Notes under the pieces: model-generated
Seen by the model: only the letters and a program-made list of their open reading frames with translations
What the model was told of the DNA's origin: nothing
The model's database searches: none
Position numbers and translations under genes: made by a program
Shown here: positions 44,115 to 54,439 of the stretch, piece after piece
How the letters are laid out: every line of letters begins with the position of its first letter
Position numbering within the stretch: the first letter of the stretch is position 1
Source of the DNA: Chamaelirium japonicum
Taxonomy: Eukaryota; Streptophyta; Magnoliopsida; Liliales; Melanthiaceae
Direction of reading: 5' to 3'
Assembly (NCBI GenBank): GCA_947650365.1
Contig: OX393553.1
Location: 67,885,716 to 67,949,715, forward strand
DNA: 64,000 nt

Positions 44115-44790
44115 TTCGGCGGGGGTAGCACCGATCCTCGTGCGACGGTTGTAGCGTCGGCTTTTGTTGATGAAGACAGCGGGTATAGCACCGATCTCCG
44201 TGCGACGGTTGTAGCGTCGGCTTTTGTTGATGAAGACGGCGGGGGTAGCACCGATCTCCGTACGACAGTTGTAGCGTCGGCTTTTGTTGATGAAGACGGC
44301 GGGGGTAGCACCGATCTCCGTGCGACGGTTGTAGCGTCGGCTTTTGTTGATAAAGACGGCGGGGGTAGCACCGATCTCCGTGCGACGGTTGTAGCGTCGG
44401 CTTTTGTTGATGAAGATGGCGGGGGTAGCACCGATCACCGTGCGACGGTTGTAGCGTCGGCTTTTGTTGATGAAGACGACGGGGGTAGCACCGATCTCCG
44501 TGCGACGGTTATAGCGTCGGCTTTTGTTGATGAAGACGATGGGGGTAGCACCGATCTCCGTGCGATGGTTGTAGCGTCGGCTTTTGTTGATGAAGACGGC
44601 GGGGGTAGCACCGATCTCCGTACGATGGTTGTAGCGTCGACTTTTGTTGATGAAGACGGCGGGGGTAGCACCGATCTCCGTGCGACGGTTGTAGCGTCGG
44701 CTTTTGTTGATGAAAATGGTGGGGGTAGCACCGGTTTCAGCACGACGGTTGTAGCGTCGGCTTTTGTTGATGAAGACGGCAGGGGTAGCA
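44115..44790. repeat. 60-bp minisatellite in the 3' LTR, 11 units
   Basis: The unit containing CTTTTGTTGATGAAGACGGC followed by GGGGGTAGCACCGATCTCCG repeats with a period of exactly 60 bp. A multiple of three keeps 20-residue periodic frames open on both strands. Confidence 0.95.
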
Positions 44791-45170
44791 CCGGCTTCAG
44801 GCCTTCTTCTCCAAGCTTTCTTCTTCGTGCTAGGAGTCGACGCCTTTGTTGAAGACGAAGGGTGTTGTCGGCTTCGATCTTCTTCTCCGGCCTTTGCTTA
44901 CGGCGTCTTCGGAGCTGATGAAGATCGTTGGAGCAGTCGGGGTGATGACGACTCCGGATCTTCTTCTCCAAGCTTTCTTCTTCGTGCGAGGAGTCGAAGC
45001 TTTGATCTTCGAGTGCAAGGTCTTCACGTTGATGAGGACTTGAAGGGCCAAGGATTCCCGTAGGACGTGCTTGCCGTGCCTCGTGAAGCCTTCGGTCTTC
45101 GAGCGTTGGAGCTTCTCTTGCGGAGCTCTTTCGTCTTCGGCTTTCGGACCCTTTGTGCCTTCCCCCACCC

Positions 45171-45182
45171 CTTCTATTTATA
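45171..45182 (-). promoter_or_regulatory. TATA box in the 3' LTR of the outer element
   Basis: CCTATAAATAGA on the minus strand is a strong TATA box in a GC-rich context. The same sequence is in the other LTR. Confidence 0.7.
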
Positions 45183-45699
45183 GGCAAAGGGGGGCGGTTG
45201 GGGGAGATATGGTTGAAATCTTTTGGTTTCATCCAATATCTCCCCCCATAACCATTAAGATATTGTTCCTTTATTAGGGGAAACAAACTCGATCCCCTCT
45301 TTTTTAGTTGGGGTGGTTATGGGCTAGATGTGACTCGATCTTTGAAGATTGAGTTGTTATTTTTTGCACTTTTGGATCGGATGGCGACACAACGTCATCT
45401 TGTCCGTTGGATCGAGGGATCGTTGCGGATCTACGGCTGTGTAGACGTCCACGCCACCTCCCCCCTCATCGAGGCGGTTTTGATTTTTTTTTCTTTTCTT
45501 TTCTTTTCTTCTCTTTTTCTTTTCTTTTTCTTTTTCCCTTTCTTTTCTTTTCCTTTATGGCCGGCCCCACCTCCCCATGGGGAGGGGGCACGGTTTTCAA
45601 GAAGAGGGAGGCCGGTGGGCCCCCCTTTTGGGTTCGGGTAGCGGGTCCAGTGGGACCCGTTTGCTTTGAGTCGGGCCATTGCACACGAATTGAGTTCGC

Positions 45700-45890
45700 A
45701 TGCGGGCCGAGTTCGTATGCGGGCCGTTGTGTGTGGGCCGAATTCGCATGCAGGCCGTTGTGTGTGGGCCGGGTTTCACATGCGGGCCGTTGTGCGTGGG
45801 CTAGGTTTCGCATGCTGGCCGTTGTGTGTGGGCCAAGTTTTGCATGCGGGCCGTTGTGTGTGGGCCAGGTTTCGCATGCGGGTCGGGTCC
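45700..45890. repeat. Tandem repeats of about 34 bp in the 3' LTR
   Basis: Units of GCGGGCCGTTGTGTGTGGGC plus a variable GGTTTCGCAT part repeat about five times. The same occurs at 63725-63905. CGCATGCG is palindromic at each junction. Confidence 0.85.
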
Positions 45891-45918
45891 AACCCGTGGG
45901 CTAATTTCGATGCCCACA

Positions 45919-45931
45919 AATGCCCCCTCAA
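45919..45931 (-). other. Polypurine tract of the outer element
   Basis: On the minus strand TTGAGGGGGCATT directly precedes the 3' LTR. Confidence 0.75.
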
Positions 45932-46974
45932 GTTCAAGTGCGCCTGCGGGAAATGCATAGCGCTTGGACTTGACTTGCGTGTTCGCTCGGAATTATGGTC
46001 TTTACAATGACCCTCGCCATTTCGTTTCCCCCATCGTTTTGCTTGCGCGGGAGACGAAGGGCTTTGGCGGCTTGGAGACGAAGACCTCTTCTAGGGTTTT
46101 GTTCATCTTCCTTGTTGTCGCGGACTTCCTTTGCTTTGAGGATGGCGCGAATGTTGACGCTGGCTGCTGCGCGGAGTCCCAGGACAGCAAGGCGACGGGA
46201 GCGCGAGGACGGCCGCGATGCTTCTCGGCGAAGGGTTATTGCCCCTCTTTGGTGCGGGAGCTCAATGGTGGAAGCCGATTGTTGCGGCCGATGGTGGTGA
46301 CGACGCGGATGGCGCATCGAGCGGAGGAGGGGCAGAGTGGTCGAAGATGCGGTAGGTTCCCTCATTCTTCTTCCTACTCATCTTTCTTCTTCCTTCTGGC
46401 CCCCTTTTTTTTTGGTTTCTGTTATGAAACAATGGTTGCATCGGATCGGGATGCACTCTGGATATAGACCCCTAGATTATGGGATAGGAGATTTACCCCA
46501 TCTCTATCCCAATAACTGATTATGCCTATATATAGGGGGTTAAATGAATAACTATTTTTTTTTTCCCAACATCCTTTTCCTATTTTTTTTGTTCCGTCTC
46601 TGTTTCCCTTTTTTTTTTTTTGTCTCTGGTTCGCGCGGGAAACAGCAGCAGCAGGGTGGTGGTCGGCGTGCATGGCAGGCGGGCCTCAAGCGGCGGTGCG
46701 GGGGCCAGCGGAGCAACAGCGGCGCGGAGGCGGCCGGTGGTTTTGGGTGATCGGGCCTGCGGTGGCTGGGCGATCGGGCCGGGCACGAGCGGCGGGCCGG
46801 CGCGGGGAGCAGGGCGCGGAGCGGCGGGCCGGCGCGGGAGCGGCAGCAACAGCAGCGGCGGTGTCGGGTCGAGGGCTCCGACCAGGCGGCGTCGGTGGTG
46901 CGGCCGACGGAACAGCGCGGGGTGCGAGCCGGGCGCAGGCGCGGCGGCAGCCGGGGCGTGGGCCGGGCACGCTC

Positions 46975-47067
46975 GGGGGGGGGGGGGGGGGGGGGGGGGG
47001 CGGTGGCGGCGACCGGGTCATGCGCGTGGGTCTGAGGCCAGCAACCCCCCCCCCCCCCCCCCCCCCC
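46975..47067. repeat. G26 run followed by C23 run
   Basis: An uninterrupted run of 26 G (46975-47000) and one of 23 C (47045-47067) are separated by 44 bp, so they are complementary to each other. Assembly errors in run length are likely. Confidence 0.85.
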
Positions 47068-47729
47068 GGGGCTACTGGTTTTAATCGGAGAGAGGGGGGG
47101 CTGCAGCTTTTTGCTGTGGCCCCCTCTCGGTTTCTCCATTTTGCACAAGGGGGCGGGGGCTGCGGCTTTTTGCTGTGGCCCCCCTCTCAGTTTCCCTTTC
47201 TAACAAAAGGGGCTGCTGTCCCTCCCTTTTTTTTTTTCGACTTTTGTACTTGACTGCATCTTTATTTGACTTGGACTTTTCATTTTCTTGCAGGACTTGT
47301 CCCTTCGAGTGCTTTCCGAAGACCGGCGGGATCGTTGAGGTCTACCGCGAGAGCAGAGTGACTGACGAGGTTGCACTCGGGCAGGCTGGGCAAGACGGGC
47401 TGGATGTTCCTCTAGACTTTGGAGATAACTTTTTCTGGTGGTGATGTCAGCTTGGAGGACATCGAGATGGGCGCTCTGGAGTTCAACGAGGAGGAAGACG
47501 AAGCCACTAGCATTGACAAGGAGCAGCCTGTCTTGGTCGTCTTTTGCTTGCCGATCTTGACCTCGGTGACAGCTACAACAATCTTTTTGGCTTCGTGGAG
47601 GTCGCGAAGGATGCAGTCCTTGGCTCGGTGCCCTTTTCTTCTCCCTTTTTTTTTTTGCCTTGATTTGATTGGTTTGTGCCCGTATGCGTGACTGATTTGT
47701 GCTTTTCTCCCTTTCTTTCTTCAGGGTCC

Positions 47730-48210
47730 ACCGTTATGAGAGCTTTTCGTCGTCTGGATGGATTGTCGATGCGGTCTCCCACGGGAGTACGCATCTTCGT
47801 TTCCCTTTTGTGCAAGTCTTCGATCTGCCGCCGTTACGAGAGCTTTCCGACTTCTGGATGGATCGTCGATGCGGTCTCCAACGGGAGTACGCATCTTCGT
47901 TTCCCTTTTGCGCAAGTCTTCTGCCGCCGTTACGAGAGCTTTCCGACTTCTGGATGGATCGTCGATGCGGTCTCCCACGGGAGTATGTATCTTCGTTTTG
48001 CTTTGCGCAAGTCTTCTGCCACCGTTACGAGAGCTTTACGACTTCTGGATGGATCGTCGATGCGGTCTCCCACGGGAGTACGCATCTTCGTTTTCCTTTG
48101 CGCAAGTTTTCGGCCGCCATTACGAGAGCTTTCCGACTTCTGGATGGATCGTCGATGCGGTCTCCCACGGGAGTACGCATCTTTGTTTCCCTTTTGTGCA
48201 AGTCTTTTGC
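47730..48210. repeat. Tandem array, about 95-bp unit, five copies
   Basis: Each unit contains CCGTTACGAGAGCTTTCCGA, then GATGGATCGTCGATGCGGTC, then CCCACGGGAGTACGCATCTT, with small differences between copies. Confidence 0.9.
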
Positions 48211-49325
48211 CGCCGTACTTCGAAGCAGGAAGCGTGTGTCGAAGTTGGACGAGCTCATTCTCACCGATGAGGGATCTTTACGGTAGATCGTTCGACCGAG
48301 TCCGGAGTTGCCATTCAGAAGTCAGTTCCAACGGATGTTTTGGCCGCAACTTCTTTTGTCAGTTCTTGTGGCGTCTTTAACATCTGTCACGATGATGGTT
48401 CAGGAGGCGGTTCCCGTGCTTGGTTCTTCAGGACAGGATCGCGCTTTGTCTCAACACTCAGAGGCTTGCCAGCGAAAGTGTAGATCGCAGAGCCTTCTTT
48501 CTAAGCTTCTTTTTGATAATTGTACTGGAAGTTTTTCTAGGCGACGTTCGTACCCTTCTAGGAGGAGGGTCTTGACGCTTTGATTAGCCGGTGGGTTTCC
48601 TAGTGGATGGCTCCTTGTTTGAGGAGCATATGTGCACCCTTTTGGCGGATAACTAGGCTCATTACTTGCAACGAGCTTCATTAGAGGAGGACGCTTCCTT
48701 GGCGTTGGCAAAGGCCAAGGAAGAGGAACATCGACTGGAGAGGCTTCACAAGTTTGCTACTGCAGACTTGGTTCGGGTGTAGAAGAAGGTGTAGATTACT
48801 CGCGCGTTGCTTCAGATGCTGGAGTCCCTCCTTGCAAAGCAGCATGCAAAGCTGGCGACGCGTTGAGCTGGTAGGGCGATCGAGAAGGCTTCCGTAGCGA
48901 ACCTGGCGAAGCAGCGTGCAGAGCTGGCGACGCGTTGGAAGCTGACAGCTTCTCTACCCCTGGAGTTGCAGCGCGTGTAAGCTGTGGGAACGAGCCGCTT
49001 CGGCGTCTCTAGAACTTTGACTTGATACTCATGCGTTGCTTCAGAAGCTGGAGTCCCGTTTGGAGAAAGCTCGAGCAACCGAGAAGACTTTTACAATGGA
49101 GCTTGCAAAGCAGCGGGAGGATCTTACGAATCGCTGAGAGCTGGTGGTTTCTCGCCTTTCGGAGTTGGACTTGCGTCTTTTCTGGGCTTATTTTTCTGGA
49201 ATGGTGGTTTACTTTTTTTTTTGTTTGGACTGAACCTTTACAGGCTGCCTACGTACCCTACTGAGAGGGATCAAGTCACACGTAGTTCATTTATTCCTTT
49301 TTTTGGCAAGGGGGGTAACCTTGCG

Positions 49326-50288
49326 CTAGGCAAGGTACCTTTTGAGGGACTTGCCGCTGGTAGGCAGAGTCACCACTGGTTTGCAGTTGTCGCCCGCCTT
49401 CTTCGCTTCAATGTAGTTAGAAGTGAAGATCTTCTTAACTGGAGTTTTGATGATTGCTGGAGTTTGACTGGAGCCGATGCCTTGGCGATTTGGAAGAATT
49501 TGTTCGCCGATTTTGTGGAGGCGTGCTTGAGTCTTTGTCAGGCAAAGTGGAATTGCAATTGAGGGTAGTGAACCTATGCGCACTGTGCTTTCTTTGTTGC
49601 GGCTGGATTTGAACATCAACTCGATGGAGTTTTGCCCCCGAGTGTTTTCTGGCTTGATTGAGAGTTGATCGGAGCTGGTGTACTCATAAGACTCGGTTGA
49701 GCTCGAAGCGTGCAACAAACCATATAACGGTAGTGTCATCTCTTGCAAAGTGATAAAGTTGGCCTCAGAGAATGGTGACGATGGTTCCTTTGCTGGAGTG
49801 GAGGGCGATCGTCCTGGCTTGCAAAGCCATTGAGGTGCGAGCCACAGGACTGACGCAGCTTGAGTAAGCAATGGAACGAGTGGCATTGAGCTTGATTTGG
49901 AGTTGGTGTGGATTTTTCGTCTTGATGCTGGCGCTCCTTTGACTTTGTGCACCGTCTGGCTGGAGGATGTCGCTAGTTTTGCAAGTGGAGAGGTTTTGTC
50001 CCTCACAGCTGCTTTGACTTCTTGGGCTCATGGAGCCTTTGCTGGAGGAGCTTTTGCAATGGGGTCTTTGACCTGGTGGAACTTGACGTCAGCAAGGTGT
50101 GCTTCGTCCTTATTGAATGGCTTGTCATTGACAGTAATGCTTCTCTCCATGCTTTCAATGTTGGTGCCGCTTTCTTCATTGAGCACTTGGTAAACTTCCC
50201 TCATGTAACCGGAGACCTTGAGGTTTTGATCAACTTCAAGGAAGCGGCTGGGAAGGAACTCCTGGAGTGTCACCAGCTCTGGGCATGT
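49326..50288 (-). pseudogene. C-terminal part of the outer element's gag-like polyprotein, beyond the nested insertion
   Basis: On the minus strand from the insertion point 50288 a frame reads CPELVTLQEFLPSRF to KAPPAKAP and stops at 50028. A further 226-residue frame occupies 49326-50006. The LQEFLP block resembles sequence downstream of Gag in long plant Gypsy polyproteins (memory). No catalytic motif is recognisable. The nested element interrupts the reading frame that would come from 59231-59491. Confidence 0.45.
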
Positions 50289-50903
50289 TGTGGGGGGAAA
50301 TTTCCGAGCCTCCTTGATCGAGAATCCCACCCCACAGCCTTGATTGAATTTGATGGTTTGTAGAGTTAGAGAGATGGGAGAATAGATAGAGAGAATAAAG
50401 AGCGATGCCACAAGGATTGGTGACGGAGTTCGGCCTTACGACCTACGTCTCCGGGCGAGAGGTGCCACCTGATCTTCACTATAATTTGAATACAAAGGGT
50501 GAGCGTTCTCTCGACAGGCCGAGAGAAGCTTCGTACAGTGGGGTTGCACGGAGCAACTAGAAGAGAACAAGGTGGGGAGAATAGAGGGCTCTGGCTCTGG
50601 CTCTGGATCCTCTCCTCCTCTGATCGAATGACCAACCCCCCTCCTGGATGCCTTGGGGGTCCTTTTATAGCGTAGGCACGTGCCCGATATGGCAGTGATG
50701 ACGTGGCGCTGATGACGTGGCACTGGTTCTGGGCCTCCTTGCTGGGCCCTTATTGGGCCGTTGTTCGGGCCCAATAAGGGGTAGGGCTTGATCTGCGAGC
50801 CTCGTAGAGTGGGCCCATGTGAGCCCAGGCGGGCTTACCCATTTGGGCCGTTGCGCGGGCCCATGCTGCTCTGATCTGGTCCGGTACAATTTTTGCACCC
50901 ACA
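50289..50903 (-). repeat. 3' LTR of the inner Gypsy element
   Basis: 615 bp, nearly identical to 58341-58955. CTATAAAAGG on the minus strand (near 50663-50672) is its TATA box. Both ends are TGTGGG/CCCACA. Confidence 0.95.
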
Positions 50904-50916
50904 GTTACCCCCTCCC
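50904..50916 (-). other. Polypurine tract of the inner element
   Basis: GGGAGGGGGTAAC on the minus strand directly precedes the 3' LTR. Confidence 0.8.
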
Positions 50917-51039
50917 AGTCGGGTCAGGACCCCCTGGGTCGGCTGGGATTCCAAGGTGCAAACGCTTTAGGATCCTGACGCGGTTGGCGAGGGTTGTCGG
51001 TGCCGCGGTTCGTATTAGCAGAGCCTTCTTCCGCCGATG

Positions 51040-51355
51040 CCGAGACCCTTTTTGGCGCGAGCCAAAAAGTCTCGGTTTTGCGAGGGGGTGTTTCTGAAAA
51101 AACAGTGCGTTTTCCGACCGAGTGGATACCGAGAGGGTACCGAGTGCATATCGAGTGGGTACCGAGAGCATACCGAGTGGTTACCGAGACCCTTTTGGTG
51201 CAAGCCAAAAAGTCTCAGTTTTGCATGGGGGTGTTTCCGAAAAGGCAGTGCGTTTTTCGACCGAGTGGATACCGAGAGGATACCGAGTGCATACCGAGTG
51301 GGTACCGAGAGCATACCGAGTGGTTACCGAGAGGGTACCGAGACCCGTTTGGTGA
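51040..51355. repeat. Tandem repeat, about 145-bp unit, with TACCGAGTGG sub-repeats
   Basis: A block containing GCCAAAAAGTCTC and CAGTGCGTTTT occurs twice. Each is followed by about six short units of TACCGAG plus TGGG, AGGA or AGCA. Confidence 0.85.
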
Positions 51356-51359
51356 GGGA

Positions 51360-52644
51360 ATATCTTTTCTCTTTATTCCTTCTTTGGCTTTGACTCGGAT
51401 GAGAGCAAACGTCGCTCTCTCTCTCTCCCTTTCCTTTCTCTCTCTCTCTCTCTTTCCATTCTCTGCTTTCCATTCACGTGCGTACCCTGCTCTCTCTTTC
51501 CTATCTTCTTTTTTTTTTTTTTTTTTTTATTCACGTGAGAGAGTCATCTCTCTCTCTCTCTTTCCTTTCTCTCTCTCTTTCCTTTTCTCTGGTTTTTTTT
51601 TTTTCTGGTTCGCGTGGTACAGCAGCATCACCAGCGGTGCCATGGAGGTCGGAGGATGGCGGCGCGCGCCGCGCGATGGCCGGGGCGCAAGCACGCGGCG
51701 GCGGCGGGCGCGGGGGCCAGTGCGGGGAGCAGGGCGCAGAGAGGTGGTGGTAACGGCGTGCGGTGCGAGGACTGTGGCGCGGGGCTCAGCGGCGGCCGGG
51801 TGCGAGCGGAGGTGATGGTCGGCGTGCGGCTCCGGACGTGGGCGGAGGCGGTGGTCGGCGTGCGGCTCCGGACGCGGGCGGAGGCGGGGGTCAGCAGCTT
51901 CGGGCGCGGGTTCCGGCCGGGTTGGAGGTGGGCACGGGCGCTGGGCTGCGGGTTGCACCCCGGCGCCTTCTTTACCGTGAGAGAGAGAGAGAGAGAGCAG
52001 GCGTCTCTCTTTCTCTCTTCCTTTCTGTCTTCCGTGAGAGAGAGCGGGGGCGAGAGAGGGCCCTCGGCGAGAGAGAGGGTCCGCGTGAGAGAGAGCGGGT
52101 GCGAGAGAGAGCCCTCGGTGAGAGAGAGGGTTCGAACGAGAGAGCGCGTGGGGGAAGAGTCGGCTCCCTCGTCCCCCCCTTCACTTCATGTCTCGGGCCG
52201 CACCACGTGAAGAGGACGCATGGGGGGGGAGTCGGGTCCCCCCTCCCTCCGTCGACTGGTCCAGTACCGGGACGAGAGAGCGCACGTGGGGATCGGAGTT
52301 GGATCGTGTCGAGGAAACGATGGAGGTAGGCCTCGGCCGCATAGAAGGAGATGGTGTAGGTGGCGGGCGCATCGGCGAGCGCATCGTGGCGGTTGATGGC
52401 TTTCGCGCACAGGCGGGTGGACTGCGTCACCTACCCAGGTCGTCGTGGGCCGTCACACGCAGGGGGGTTTGGTTCATCCAACCCCTTGTCCTCGTTCCGA
52501 CCCGCGCGCTGCCGCCAAGTATCCATGCTCGCGAGAAGAGGCATGAGTTGTTCTCTTAGGCGCAGTGTCTGGCCTGCTGCGAGTTGTTCGCATAGGGAAC
52601 CAGGTTGAAGGCGTCAGTGTGATCGTCGCTGCCGTGTAACTTCT
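51360..52644. other. GC-rich and CT/GA-rich stretch of the inner element, no gene identified
   Basis: CT runs, GAGAGA blocks and a Gly/Arg/Ala-rich low-complexity region (51640-51960) are present. Around 51600 it resembles 46615-46680 of the outer element. Long frames here are composition artefacts. Confidence 0.5.
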
Positions 52645-52975
52645 CCGAGGTTGGTCTTCAGGAAGAAATGTCTTGAAAACCTCTGACAATCATAACTTTT
52701 CATACGTGCGTCGGATCGATGCGTATAAGGCGCCATTGCGTCCGCGTCGAAAAACTGATCAAGGTAGACGTGAAATATAGTTCACCTTGACGTACAACTT
52801 TTCCGATGTCTGTCTTTAAAGAAAAACACCTCAAAAACTTCTGATAGCCGTAACTTTTCATGCGTCCGTCGGATCAACGCGTATAAGGTGCCGTTGTGTC
52901 GGTGCCGAAAAACCGGTCAAAGTGGACGTGAAACATCGTATACCTTGACGAGTAACTTTTCCGGTAATCACCTTC
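52645..52975. repeat. Diverged tandem duplication, about 170-bp unit
   Basis: Two copies share AACTTTTCAT, GTCGGATC, GCGTATAAGG, CGAAAAAC, GGACGTGAAA-like and CCTTGACG in the same order. Confidence 0.8.
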
Positions 52976-53227
52976 ATAAAGAGATGACTCTAAAGAACGC
53001 GTTGGCCGAGTGTCCTATGCGCGTCTTGGAGAGGCATCGATACGTGGTACTCATCCGTCTCTGTTCGACACCCAATTGCACCTAGTTACTGTATTCACTA
53101 GGGACTGCAGTCGGGCCCTAGTGATGACGCGACGGTTACCACGAGTCCACCCCCAGATAAGAAGGAGGAATTTTGCTTGTGAAGTTTGTACAGCCAACTC
53201 AATAGATTTGGATAACGTCGACCACCA

Positions 53228-53970
53228 CCCTCTTGGTTTTCTGACGAAACCAAGAGGTAGATTGTTGTTGATGCCGACACACACCCCCTCTCGGTTTTCT
53301 GACGAAACCGAGAGTTGTGCTGCTGACGGTGTGCCGTCACCCCCTCCCCACTCGGTTTTTGTGCGAAACCGAGGGGGGAGCTGCTTGTTGATGCCGACAC
53401 ACACCCTCTCTCGGTTTTCTGACGAAACCGAGAGCTTTGCTGCTGATGGTGTGCCGTCACCCCTTCCTACTCGGTTTTTGTGCGAAACTGAGGGGGGGTT
53501 GCTTGTTGATGCCGACACGCACCCCCTCTCGGTTTTCTGACGAAACCGAGGGGTATGCTGCTGATGGTGTGCCGTCACCCCTTCCTACTCGGTTTTTGTG
53601 CGAAACCGAGGGGGGGTTGCTTGTTGATGCCGACACACACCCCCTCTCGGTTTTCTAACGAAACCGAGGGGTGTGCTGCTAACGGGGTGCCGTCACCCCC
53701 TCCCTACTCGGTTTTTGTGCGAAACCGAGGGGGGTTGCTTGTTAATGCCGACACACACCCCCTCTCGGTTTTCTGACGAAACCGAGGGGTATGCTGCTGA
53801 TGGTGTGCCGTCACCCCTTCCCCACTCGGTTTTTGTGCGAAACCGAGGGGGGGTTGCTTGTTAATGCCGACACACACCCCCTCTTGGTTTTCTGACGAAA
53901 CCGAGGGGTGTGCTGATGATGTGCCGTCACCCCCTTCCCACTCGGTTTTTGTGCGAAACCGAGGGGGGGC
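53228..53970. repeat. Hairpin array, about 118-bp period with two hairpins per unit
   Basis: Thirteen short hairpins alternate. Type 1 is CTCGGTTT-TCTGACG-AAACCGAG and type 2 is CTCGGTTT-TTGTGCG-AAACCGAG. The stems are extended by C-runs pairing with G-runs. Spacers also alternate (TTGCTTGTTGATGCCGACAC and GTGCTGCTGATGGTGTGCCG types). Confidence 0.9.
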
Positions 53971-54439
53971 TGCTAGAAGAGGCCAAAAAGTGTCGGTATT
54001 GAAAATAGTGTATTTTTCGAATTTCAGCCCCATTTGAAACCGACACTTTTTTCGGTAAAACGCTGGTGCGCGGGGATGTTGGCGAGGGACAATGCTATAT
54101 TCGAGGGGGCTTCTTAGAGATCACCTAGGATGACGCCGCATGATGGCCAGCCAGTCTTCACCCAAAGTACTACCGCACCTGGTTACTGTATTCGTCAGGT
54201 ACTACGGTCACGTGAGGGTGTTGACTTGGCCAGGATCAAGGAAGCACTATTTTATCCCGTGTTACCCACCGTCGACTGCACCAGTGTGAAGACACGTACT
54301 GACAGAGTCAGACCAACCACCCCCTGACCGGTTTGGAACCGTTAGTCGTCAAAAAAAAAGGTGATGGCCAGTGACAATCTGATGCTTGGACCTGAGTGAC
54401 AAGACTAAGCTTGGACTTTTGATCGAATACCAATACGTC

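Larger units (their letters stand above)
43372..45918 (-). repeat. 3' LTR of the outer Gypsy element
   Basis: 2547 bp, matching 61505-63939. It contains a 60-bp minisatellite, a TATA box on the minus strand, a CTTTT-rich block and, near its minus-strand start, repeats of GGGCCGTTGTGTGTGGGCC. Confidence 0.9.
45932..49325 (-). other. Non-coding 3' internal region of the outer element
   Basis: It contains a GC-rich block with long G and C runs (46650-47070), several Lys/Ser-rich low-complexity frames and a five-unit tandem array (47730-48210). I see no retroviral-type enzyme motifs on either strand. Confidence 0.6.

Noticed and set aside
44097-44852. 251-residue plus-strand frame of ASAFVDEDGGGSTDLRATVV repeats as a structural protein gene
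   Set aside because: It is a translation of the 60-bp LTR minisatellite, antisense to the element, with no start context or family similarity.
44435-45286. Minus-strand frame across the 3' LTR minisatellite as a gene
   Set aside because: Sequence is in an LTR and the frame is open because the unit is a multiple of three. I kept it only as a question in the findings.
46552-47253. Gly/Arg- and Pro-rich frames on both strands around 46.5-47.2 kb
   Set aside because: High GC and the G/C homopolymers create long frames by chance; there is no domain and both strands are open.
53228-53970. CRISPR-like array of hairpin repeats with spacers
   Set aside because: The spacers are themselves repeated, the period is about 118 bp, and the array lies inside a plant Gypsy element. 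It is a tandem repeat, not a CRISPR array.
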